From positions 35,174,501 through 35,238,500 of the forward strand of contig CM072812.1 in the NCBI GenBank assembly GCA_037013495.1: a DNA stretch of 64,000 nucleotides, read 5' to 3'. The first letter of the stretch is position 1. Each line of letters begins with the position of its first letter. The position numbers and the translations under genes were made by a program. The notes under the pieces are model-generated. The model ran no database searches and was not told the origin of the DNA. It was given only the letters and a program-made list of their open reading frames with translations. Positions 45,884-55,948 of this stretch are shown here, piece by piece. Source of the stretch: Hippophae tibetana. Lineage: Eukaryota > Streptophyta > Magnoliopsida > Rosales > Elaeagnaceae.

Positions 45884-47145
45884 TGTTTTTAGTGTTTTAT
45901 AACTAGTAGTGATGTTGTTACATATATCATCAGTTCGTAATATTTTAGTGTTCATTACTGAATATTATATATATATATCTGAAATTAATACATATATAAC
46001 ACTTTCTATCTGGGAATAAAAGAAAGGAAAGTAAGTGCAAAATTCATTCATATTTTCTTCATGTTTATTAAAAAATTGTAAGAAAATGAAATAAAAATAT
46101 TAATTTATTAAAATTTCCTTTTAAAAATTAAAAAATATATATAAATAAAATAAAATATTAAAATAAAAGGTAGTTTTGTGATTATATCTTTTGAATTTGG
46201 GAAAGAAATAATTTATGTGAATGATTTTTAAATTTGTGGGGTTGTTATTACATTTATATTATATTTTTAAAAAAGTAAACGAAGGAATGAAAATGACATA
46301 CTTTTGGCTCCGTTTATTGTTTGGATTGAATCAGTTATAGAATGGAAATGAGTTTCATTAATATCATGTTTGATTGTATTCAAACTAATTGAGAATTGTA
46401 CTTGTTTTACCGAAGAATGCAAAAGTCATTTATTAACCGAACCTTTGTAAAAGCCATTACTTTTTGACTCTTGTTATTAGGAATGTACAAAATTTATCTA
46501 ACCAAACCAACACAATCTATTTTAACCAATCTAATTTAATTTGGTAGGTTTTAAAAGATTTTTAGATTAATTTAATTTTAAATTTTAAACAACTAATCAT
46601 ATTGGTTCATTTTTTAAATTTAAAAAATAAATTAAGGCCAAACTAACGTAAATGTATATATGTTAATTTATTTTTTTAGATTGTTAAACTTTTTTTCAAT
46701 TTAAAAATTCAAAATCTTAACATATAATCTTAATTTTCTATAATCCTAACTTTTTTTCTTACATTTATACTAATATGCATAATATAGGTAAAAAAATTCA
46801 TGTTAATATATATCATGGGTTACATTGAAAATTTAGAACTACATAACTTATTCATTAATAATTATGATATAATATACATACATACTGTTTCTACAAAGAG
46901 GATTCCAAGGTCCTTATATAAGATCATATTACTTGTCTATTTATACAACAAAGTTAACCCATTTGGCCATGTTTCATTGGATAAGTACTAAAGTCAAGGT
47001 GCGATTGAACCACAAGTATCACTCAAGTAGAGACCTTGGCCCTTAAAGAAGGGTGTGCTTGCACCAAACATCAAGTCTCATACTTATCTAGCTTATAGAG
47101 TAGATGATAGTTGTTGGTTACTTCCATCACATGGCAGATTCCTTC
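45884..47145. other. 3' flank of the J-protein gene and AT-rich DNA
   Basis: A possible poly(A) signal, AATAAA, is at about 46016. 46480-46650 is rich in AACCAA/TTGGTT words of the kind found in dispersed plant repeats, but I could not find paired ends. Nothing else recognised. Confidence 0.5.
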
Positions 47146-47350
47146 TTATTTTTTCTCATTCATGAGGTCCCTCAAACGGCCTTTAGACAATAGTAACTCT
47201 ATCTCATGCTTAAGGTTCTTGTAGTTGCTTGTCCAGTGCTTGGTGCCTTTATGGAATGAGTAGTATCTCATGTGGTCTCTATTTGGAGCTCTCATATAAG
47301 GTGGACACCAAACCTAGTTATTTCCTTACACATTTATGATTACTTTTTCC
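47146..47350 (-). pseudogene. Ty3/gypsy gag fragment
   Basis: The minus strand reads VWCPPYMRAPNRDHMRYYSF followed by HKGTKHWTSNYKNLK and HEIELLLSKGRLRDLMNE. This follows the conserved end of gypsy gag: P-x-x-x-N-R-D-x-x-x-Y-C-x-F-H-x-x-x-G-H-x-T-x-x-C-x-x-L-K-x-x-I-E-x-L-I-x-x-G-x-L. The zinc-knuckle residues have mutated (YCxFH became YYSFH, GH became KH, C became N-Y). No LTR or pol was found nearby, so it is an isolated fossil. Confidence 0.6.
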
Positions 47351-47581
47351 AAGAACACATAAAAATGGTAGTTCTATAAATTGTGATAGGGATCTTCCCC
47401 ATGTGCCTCTCTGCCTTATTTTTGGCCTTATTTTTGAGTAAAAAGAGGATGAACAAGTCTACCACGATTATGGACAAACGGTTTTGCTTCTTTGGTATCT
47501 TTTCTGTTCTCATAATCCTTCTCTATATTTGGTTTCTCCTCTATTTTCTTTTCGAGATTTATAATTTAGGTTAGATCGAAT

Positions 47582-48375
47582 CACTACTACAAAATGTGGC
47601 ATTTAAGTCGATATGTAAAGTCAATTTTTGGAGAAAATTGACTTATAATGAATTTAAAGTCGGTTCGGTGAAGAACCGACGCTATACACATGAATTTTTC
47701 CTTTTCTCTTCTTTCTTCCCCCATCAGACACAATTTTTAATTTACAGCGTTGTAAAAAAGACCCAAAACTGAGCTTCACCTCCTCCACTCTTTCTCATTT
47801 TTGGGTCACTTACAACCACCAATTCCAACACTATTTAATGAGTTTTCAAGCTCTCCAAATTATCTTCTAAATCCTCTATTTTTTTAAGCAAAATACTCAA
47901 ATTTGTTATACTCATTTTCTCACTTACAAAACACCTTTTTTTTTCTTCATTTTTTCACTTCATCTCTTGTAAGTATTTCTATTAATTCTATGCACTTATT
48001 ATTCACTTTACGTTATTTTTTGTATATTATGTGTATAAATTTTTATATATATTTGTTATTATTTTTATTATTTAGGTTTTGTATAAGTATTATGAAATGA
48101 GAAAAACATGATTCAACGATATGATACTCATTAAAATATATGTGATTTGAAGTAGTGTAGTTATTTAAAAGAAATCTTAATAATTAAAAAATTGTTATAT
48201 GAATTTATATGTCATTGAATACAGGTTCTTAAGTAGAGTAGAAAATGAGTCAAATATGTATAAAAAAACTTTAAAATCAGTTCAACGCCTGAACTAACTT
48301 TAAATTTTAAGTTGATCCGACTTTAAAACAAGTTTGAAAGTTACCACATATATATATATATATATATATAAGTAG
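47582..48375. mobile_element. Small non-autonomous CACTA derivative (~0.8 kb)
   Basis: The left end is CACTACTACAAAATGTGGCA at 47582, followed by subterminal AAGTCGATAT/AAGTCAATTT words. On the right, 48285-48345 has inverted subterminal words (TTTTAAGTTGATCCGACTTT) and TACCACAT, complementary to the ATGTGG near the left end. Just where the right TIR should follow, a (TA)n run of about 26 bases and AAGTAG occur instead, so the terminus has been overwritten. The middle (47690-48130) resembles, in reverse, the 5' leader region of the large CACTA (31380-31530). The right boundary is approximate. Confidence 0.6.
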
Positions 48376-49476
48376 ATAAAAAGAGTAATATCTTTATCGA
48401 ATTTCTACAGAAGATTGAGAATATAAAAAGAAATTAGATGTGTTTTGATTTAGGAAACAATGTTATTTACAAAGAAGAAAAATATCAATGATAATGGAAA
48501 AAAGAAAGAAGAAGATTGAGAAGGTGACTAAGGCTTTTTGTTGGTGAACGAACTAGAGACTAAGGCCCAGGAAAATATTAATCATCCTTTTATCCTTTGC
48601 AACCATTTAGTGGGCTTTGGTTCCTCATGAGTTCATTTCACCTATAAGTATTTTTTACTTCTTTTTTTCTTTTGCTTTTTCTTTTTTTATTTAATTTAAT
48701 TTTTATGGAAAGTACTTTTCGTTTTTACATGTTCACAAGTTCACGTCACTTTATCCTGAAAATTTAAACCAACCAATTTGCACAAAGCAAATCAGCTTTA
48801 ATGAGTTTGGAAAGGCCTGAAAATATATATGTTTTAAAAAAGATGGCTTGCTATCTTTTATATAATTGCAGTTATTCCAGCTATTTGGATATAAAGTCAA
48901 ATTAACAAATAACATGGTTGGAATGCAATTTTAAATTATCATATCCATCAAATCAATTGGCTTTTCAATTCTCTATCAAGTAAAATCTATTTTTAACGAT
49001 ATGTAATATAGCTTTTTATTATTATTATTTTAGATATAAGTTCCAATTTTATTTTTATAATTTTTATTTATTAATTTAATAAAAAAATAAACTTTAATAT
49101 CTCTTTTTAAAAAACAAATCTACAATTTTGGATCAGAATGCGAATATTTTGATTTTTTTAAATAAAAATATATAAGGTTAGTATAATAATCATATTTTTA
49201 TAATATATTTTTATAATTATAAAGTGTTATAAATGTTATTTTTCAAATAAAAATGAAATTACTTAAAAGGTATGGGGTTCAACTAAATTTTTTTGTAATA
49301 TAAGTAAACATTGGCGTGTTGTAAATATTAAATAAATCTTCATATTAAAAAAATTAATTTAATTAATCAAAATTATATTAATTATTATGTATCAAAAGTT
49401 TTTCCTCTTCTACCCATTATCCTTCCCTTTAAATTTCATCAAAAATTCACAAAAGAAGATTTTTTTAAGATCAACT
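48376..49476. other. AT-rich intergenic DNA, no gene seen
   Basis: No frame, RNA gene or element recognised. Confidence 0.55.
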
Positions 49477-50173
49477 TGTTAGGAGAATCACAATTTCAAT
49501 TCGAACTTAATCAAGTTCTAAACAGCGAAATTAAACATATTCTCCTTCTTTGTGTGAATCTTTTAAGAAACAAATAAATAGAGCTCAAAATCAAACATGC
49601 ACAAAATCAACACAAGTAATTTACGTGGAAAAACCTTCCCGGTATAAGAAGGAAACAACCACGACACTCCCCTCCAAAACTTCCACTATCAAGAAATAAT
49701 TGTACAACAGTTCTCTCTAGGTAAAACTAGAGACAAATAATAAACAACATCATCAAGAATACATTTCTTGGAAACTAACAATTATTTCAAAAAGAATGGA
49801 GTGATCTAACCCAATTCGTAGTCACTGTTCACTGCTCATAATTTCTCAAACCGGTAAGCAAAATCCAAATCCCACCGCACAGATTAAAGAGTCTTGAGTC
49901 ATGAACCTGTCTGCAAAATTTCAGCTTAATCGGACCACAAACGGCCTTAGATCGGAGCACTTGATGAAGACTGGCAGGAGAGGGAAAACTGCTCTCTTTT
50001 CTGCCTTTGCTGCTGCAATCCTGAAATTCTCTACAGAATCCTCCCACAACAAACCCTAAATGAGTTTATTAATTAAGGCAATGAAATGACATAATTGCCC
50101 CTTCTTACTCCATGGGCTTTTAAGCCACATGGGCTTTCCTTGGGCTCCTCCAAATCAAGAGGAAAACCCAACA
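49477..50173 (-). repeat. 3' LTR of copia element B
   Basis: On the minus strand it begins TGTTGGGTTTTCC and ends GATTCTCCTAACA. Bounded by the polypurine tract at 50174-50190 and the target duplication CAACT on the left. Confidence 0.95.
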
Positions 50174-50190
50174 AATCTCCCCCTTTTTCG
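50174..50190 (-). other. Polypurine tract of copia element B
   Basis: On the minus strand the purine run CGAAAAAGGGGGAGATT ends next to the TG of the 3' LTR. Confidence 0.85.
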
Positions 50191-50191
50191 A

Positions 50192-50869
50192 TTAGATGGA
50201 GGGATCTGCCATCTCGACTATTGAACAACAAACTTCAAGTTTTTCTCTTGACACTGCTTTTTTCAGCATGTCAGATCCATTCTCATCAGTATGGATTTTC
50301 TCAAGTTCAAGCAACTTATTGTTAAGAGTATCCCTTATCCAATGATACCTCACATCAATATGCTTTGATCTTGAGTGAAATGCCGAGTTCTTCGCTAGGT
50401 GAATAGAACTCTGATTATCGCAGAATAGCACATATTTTTGTTGCTTGAAGCCAAGTTCTTTCAAGAACTGTTTCATCCATAACAACTCTTTACAAGCTTC
50501 CGTTGCTGCAATAAACTCCACCTCTGCTGTAGAAAGTGCAACACACTTTTGCAATCTTGACTGCCAAGAAACTGCTCCACCAGAGAAAGTAATTAGATAA
50601 CCTGAAGTAGACTTACGAGAATCTTCATCTCCTGCTAAATCTGAATCAGTGTATCCAACTAACACTAGTTTTCCACTTCTAAAGCTAAGTGTTAACTTGG
50701 AAGTACCTCGAAGATATCTCATAATCCACTTTACTGCATCCCAATGCTCTCTTCCTAGATTCGAAAGAAAACGACTAACAACTCCAACTGCATGAGCTAT
50801 GTCTGGCCTCATACACACCATTGCATACATTAAGCTTCCTACTGCTGAGGCATATGGAACATTTTCCAT
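50192..50869 (-). pseudogene. copia element B reverse transcriptase end and RNase H
   Basis: 225 codons in a frame shifted from the main pol frame. It starts in YASAVGSLMYAMVCMRPDIA, continues with YTDSDLAGDEDSRKSTSGYL, GGAVSWQSRLQKCVALSTAE and CDNQSSIHLAKNSAFHSRSK, and ends in LKKAVSREKLEVCCS. RNase H acidic residues (D of YTDSD, E of STAEVE, D of CDNQS) are all kept. The frame offset comes from a lesion near 50880 where sequence expected between VVSS and ENVPYA is short, so a deletion has removed roughly 20 residues. Confidence 0.9.
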
Positions 50870-52304
50870 ATCTTTCTTCTCTTTTATCTAGAGAAGAAAC
50901 CACTTTAGCTTTATCCATATGAAATCTTTCAAGTACCTTGTTGATGTACCGTTCCTGTGACATGTACAACTTCTTTCTTTTCTTGTCTCGACAAACTCGA
51001 ATACCAAGAATTTGTTTTGTTGGCCCCAAGTCCTTCATGGCAAAGGACTTACTCAACTGCTTCTTCAAATTATCAATCCTTGAAGAATTTCTACCAACAA
51101 TCAACATGTCATCAACATAGAGCAATAAAATGATAAAGTCATCATCAGAGAATTTCTGCATAAAAACACAATGATCAGAAGTAGTCTTCTTGTAACCATG
51201 CTCCCCCATAACTGACTCAAACTTCTTATACCATTGTCTAGGTGCTTGCTTCAACCCGTAGAGGCTTTTCTTTAACCGACATACGTAATCCTCTTTTCCT
51301 TTAACCTCAAAACCTTCTGGCTGCTCCATATAAATCTCTTCCTCCAACTCACCATGAAGAAAGGCAGTTTTCACATCCATTTGCTCAATTTCTAAATCCA
51401 AGCTTGCTGCTAGACCTAGAACAACACGTATGGAAGACATCTTCACAACATGAGAGAAAATATCATCAAAATCAATACCTTTTCTCTGACTGAATCCCTT
51501 GACGACCAGTCTAGCTTTGTATCGTGGTTGTGAATTTTGTTCTTCTTGCTTCACCCTGTAGACCCACTTGTTCTTCAAAGCTCTCTTACCCTTAGGCAAC
51601 TTTACTAGCTCAAACGTGTGATTGTCATACAGTGATTGCATCTCATCTTCTATAGCACCAACCCAGTGTGCTCTGTTTCCATCTTCCATCGCTTCTGCAT
51701 AACATTGAGGTTCTCCCTCATCTGTCAATAACACATACTCATCTGTATCATACCGTGTGGAAGGACGTCGGTCTCTGGTAGACCTCCTGGGTGGAATTTC
51801 TGGTTCTGGCAACTGATCAGTAGTCTGGTGATCTGTTTCAGCTTGCACATCTGCATCATCTAAACCCTGTTGGTCATCTTGAACATTTTGTTCCATCTGT
51901 ACTGATAAAGGAACCGGATCTAGGTCAATCAAATCATCGCTATACTGATGGACTCCTTTTTCTATCTTCTCAACATCTTGTATAGTTTGATCTTCTATAA
52001 ACACAACATCACGACTCCTTACCAGTTTCTTCTCAACTGGATCATAAAATCTGTAACCAAATTCATCCAGACCATAACCAACAAAGATACACTGTCGTGT
52101 CTTCACATCGAGCTTAGATCTCTCATCTTTTGGTATATGCACAAATGCCTTGCAACCAAAAACGCGAAGATGATCATAAGAAACATCTTTGCCAGTCCAA
52201 ACTCTGTTTGGTACATCAAACTGAAGAGGAACACATGGTGTGAGATTAAGAACATGTACAACTGTATTCAAAGCCTCACCTCAGAAAGATCTTGGCAAAT
52301 GAGC
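50775..52304 (-). pseudogene. copia element B integrase C-terminus and reverse transcriptase
   Basis: 498 codons in the same frame as the upstream gag-integrase, separated from it only by TAG and TGA stops (52305-52307 and about 52287). It holds DHLRVFGCKAFVHIPKDERS and CIFVGYGLDEFGYRFYDP (integrase tail), [57 protein letters not shown] and LLLYVDDMLIVGRN with the YVDD catalytic box. The last ~35 residues are out of frame, after the lesion near 50880. Confidence 0.93.
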
Positions 52305-54107
52305 CTACGAAAGAAGACATCTTACTCTTTCAACCAATGTCATGTTCATTCTCTTAGCCAACCCATTTAACTGAGGAGTCTTGGGAGGTGTCTTTTGATG
52401 TCGAATTCCCTGATGCTTACAATACTCATCAAAGGGACCTGAATACTCTCCCCCATTATCTGTTCTGATGCACCGTAATTTCTTCCCAGTTTGTCTCTCA
52501 ACTAAGGCTTGAAACTGTTTAAACACATCTAATACTTGATCTTTGCTCTTCAAAGTGTACACCCATAACTTTCTTGAACAATCATCTATAAAGGTTACAA
52601 AATAACTGGCACCACCCAAAGTTTTTGTCTTCATAGGACCACATACATCTGAATGTACCAAATCAAGTATGTATTGTTTTCTTGAAGGAGGGGAACTTTT
52701 GAAAGAAACTCTATTTTGCTTCCCTGCCAAACAATGAGTACATCTTCTTAAACAAACATCATTCATTCCAGAAAGAAGATTCTTTTTAGTCAATACTGCC
52801 AAGCCTTTCTCACTCACGTGAGCAAGTCTCTTATGCCACAATTCTGATGTGAGCTCATCTGTCACAGCATTAATAACACCTTTAAAGAGTCTCGCCAGCA
52901 GTATATACAAACTGGAATGCTTGTTCCCACGAGCAACAACCATAGCACCTTTAGTAAGTTTCCATTGACCATTACTAAAGGTATTGCAATATCCTTCATC
53001 ATCAAGTTTACCTGCAGAGATCAAGTTCAAACGAATTTCAGGAATATGCTTTACCCTTCTAAGAAGTAGCCTCGTGCCATTATTCATCTCTAAACACACA
53101 TCTCCAATACCAATGACTTTAACCAAGACATCATTACCCAACTTCACTGTCCCAAAGTCACCTGCTGTATAGGATGTAAAGAAGTCCTCTCGAGACGTAG
53201 TATGAATGGAGGCTCCACTATCAATAACCCAACTGACCTCGTGACATGCAACATTGACAACATCTTCATTATAAACAACGAGAAAGTCTTCTGAACTAGC
53301 GGTGGCAACTCGATCATTTTCCCTACCAACATCACCCTCTTGTTCTTTGTCTTTCTTCTTGTTATCCCGCTTCAATTGTCTACAATATTTCTTGATGTTC
53401 CCTTTCATCCCACAGTGATGACACTCAACATTAGAAAACTTGTTGGACTGGCTTCTTCCTTTTTCTTTGTTCTTGAAACCTCTGCTTTTACTCCTCCCTC
53501 TTCTTTCTGTAACCAAAATCTCTGACTGTTGAGAAGACCCATGTGATTTTCTTCTCATTTCTTCCTTCAAAACACTACTCTTAGCCAGATCCATATTGAT
53601 TACACCATTTGGAGCTGAGTTACTTAATGACATTCTAAATGTTTCCCAAGAGTCCGGCAACGTACCCAATAAACACAACCCCTGAATCTCATCATCAAAC
53701 TTGATACCCATTCCAGCTAACTGATTGATTATTCCTTGGAACGTATTCAAGTGATCTATCAACGGAGTTCCATCTTGGTACCTTAAAGCCATCAACTGCT
53801 TTATATGAAACATTTTATTATTTTCTGTTTTCCGAGCATACAACTCTTCAAGTTTATTCCATAGTGACCGTGCATGTATTTCTCCACTAATATGATTCAA
53901 AACATTATCATCTACCCACTGCCTTATATATCCACAGACTTGTCGATGTAACAAAGTCCATTCTTCTTCAGATAACTTTTCTGGCTTCTCAGAGGCAAAC
54001 ACCGGTAAATGAAATTGTTTGACATAAAAGAGATCTTCCATTTTTCCTTTCCAAGTATGATAATTAGAACCATTCAAAGTAATCATTCTACTTAAATTTT
54101 CTTCCAT
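52305..54107 (-). pseudogene. copia element B gag, protease and integrase core (600 codons)
   Basis: The ATG at 54107 lies 36 bases after the primer-binding site. Residues 1-180 are UBN2-type gag. The knuckle at about residue 229 reads [14 protein letters not shown], with the zinc-binding His replaced by Asn. The protease site [12 protein letters not shown] (about residue 293) is intact. The integrase zinc region has HKRLAHVS and CTHC; the core has [20 protein letters not shown] and RTDNGGEYS. The third catalytic residue is lost, however: NGLAKRMN has Lys where the invariant Glu belongs. The frame ends at TAG 52305, inside VERVRCLLS. Confidence 0.95.
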
Positions 54108-54142
54108 TATTCAACACAAGAAATTCAACAATAATAACCACA

Positions 54143-54154
54143 GCTCTGATACCA
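54143..54154 (-). other. Primer-binding site of copia element B
   Basis: The minus strand reads TGGTATCAGAGC, complementary to the 3' end of plant initiator tRNA-Met, three bases after the 5' LTR. Confidence 0.9.
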
Positions 54155-54157
54155 CTT

Positions 54158-54854
54158 TGTTAGGAGAATCACAATTTCAATTCGAACTTAATCAAGTTCT
54201 AAACATCGGAATTAAACATATTCTCCTTCTTTGTGTGAATCTTTTAGAAAACAAATAAATAGAGCTCAAAATCAAACATGCACAAAATCAACACAAGTAA
54301 TTTACGTGGAAAAACCTTTCCGGTATAGGAAGAAAACAACCACGACACTCCCCTCCAAAACTTCCACTATCAAGAAACAATTGTACAACAGTTCTCTCTA
54401 GGTAAAACTAGAAGCAAATAATCAACAACATCATCAAGAATACACTTCTTGGAAACTAACAATTATTTCAAGAAGAATGGAGGGATCTAACCCAATTCAT
54501 AGTCACTGTTTACTACTCATAATTTCTCAAACCGGTGAGCCAAATCCAAATCCCGCCGCACAGATTAAAGAGTCTTGAGTCGTGAATCTGTCTACAAAAT
54601 TTCAGCTTAATCGGACCACAAACGGCCTTCGATCGGAACACTTGATGAAGACTGGTTGGAGAGTGAAAACTACTCTCTTTTCTGCCTTTGCTGCTGTAAT
54701 CCTGAAATTCTCTGCAGAATCCTCCCACAACAAACCCTAAATGAGTTTATTAATTAAGTCAATGAAATGACATAATTGACTCTTCTTACTCCATAAGTTT
54801 TTAAGCCACATGGGTTTCCTTTGGGCTCCTCCAAATCAAGAGGAATACACAATA
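54158..54854 (-). repeat. 5' LTR of copia element B
   Basis: Same length as its partner. At the outer tip the TG...CA end is damaged (the plus strand reads ACAATA where the partner has CCAACA), followed directly by the target duplication CAACT. Confidence 0.93.
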
Positions 54855-54859
54855 CAACT

Positions 54860-55948
54860 TAGAACATAAAAAAAATATTTAGTATAATTCGAATTCGTAA
54901 TTTAAAATAAAAATAAATAAATTTACTGTAAAACCACCCGATGAAATATCTTAGAAGAAGATTGCAATAACATTTGGCTCCTAACTCAAATGTAGTAGCA
55001 CAATATAAATGAATCTTAGTTCCTTGTTATAGAAAGTGATTAAATTTTTTGGTAAGAAGAAAAAAAAATGAAAGATAGATTTAAACTTCACTGAATTTTT
55101 ATTTATGTTTTATCTGTTTAAACTCCACTGAGAATCGGTAATGAAGGCCAGGATGAAAGAAGAGGAAAAATGAAATAAATAAATAAATAAAAATTGGTAA
55201 TTACTAATTAATAAATATTTAGAATATTAATCCAATATAAATCTAACTATATCGATTATTTTAATTGTAAAATTATTATTTTAATGTTTAGAAGGAGCTG
55301 AAGTGTAACAATATTAGAAGTAAGTGGATTGATATAGCAGAGGAGCTAAAGTGTATCATTTTTTAAGGCAAAGATATATGAAACCCCAAAATTATATATT
55401 TTTAATTTAAGTACACATGGTGTGTGCTTCCTATGGTGTGTGCTTCCTATGTACGAAGAGACCATTTTGATCATAATAATAATCGCACAAGTATATAATA
55501 TCGATAACTTTTCAAATATTTTTTAAAGGAATTAAATTATCATTTTTTTATTAAATAAATAAAATATTACATTAAGAAAAGAAATATATTAGACGAATAA
55601 GATTCAAACTTGAATACATACTGATAAAATTAGAAAGTTATAACACTTGAATAAGGAACCAATCATACAATAACTCCTCAATTTGTTAAAATAAACATTT
55701 AAATATTTAATATTTAATCTCCCTTCTCCTTTGAAAAATAGAAGAGGCAATTTTCTCATGACAACGAGTTATTAATGTATGCCCCATTGGTTTTTGGAAC
55801 AATCACTTCCACTACAAAACAAAGATAGTAATATCCATCCTTCCTCAAATCAAAAACTATATATATAATTAGCTCTTTAAACTATAATTAATTTTCTAAT
55901 TTATACTACATAAAGCTAAATATATGAGATCAAGAGTTGTATATAATT
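54860..55948. promoter_or_regulatory. Upstream region of the sulfate transporter gene
   Basis: AT-rich. It holds a tandem 16-bp duplication (ATGGTGTGTGCTTCCT at 55417 and 55433). A TATA-like ACTATATATATAATTA at 55857-55872 lies 80-90 bases before the start codon. No specific sulfur-response element can be claimed. Element B sits 1.1 kb upstream of the start codon, so the promoter region is short or includes the retroelement. Confidence 0.4.
55417..55448. repeat. 16-bp tandem duplication
   Basis: ATGGTGTGTGCTTCCT occurs twice head-to-tail without mismatch. Confidence 0.95.

Larger units (their letters stand above)
49477..54854 (-). mobile_element. Ty1/copia LTR retrotransposon, complete in structure, 5378 bp (element B)
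   Basis: The LTRs 49477-50173 and 54158-54854 are each 697 bases. The target duplication CAACT lies at 49472-49476 and 54855-54859. In minus-strand sense the primer-binding site TGGTATCAGAGC (complement of 54143-54154) follows the 5' LTR after three bases, and a polypurine tract (AAAAAGGGGGAGA, complement of 50177-50189) precedes the 3' LTR. LTR divergence is about 40 sites by eye (about 6%), older than element A. Even so, gag-pol keeps almost one continuous frame. Confidence 0.96.

Noticed and set aside
46484..46650. Second copy of the hAT-type element (TTAGGAATGTACAAAA start, AACCAA-rich body)
   Set aside because: The start differs from TAGGGATGGCAAT in several places, no matching right end or 8-bp duplication is present, and AACCAA-rich sequence is common.
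50192..54107. Host protein gene with three exons on the minus strand
   Set aside because: The three frames are gag, integrase, reverse transcriptase and RNase H of one copia element, inside LTRs with target duplications; gaps are stops and one frameshift, not introns.
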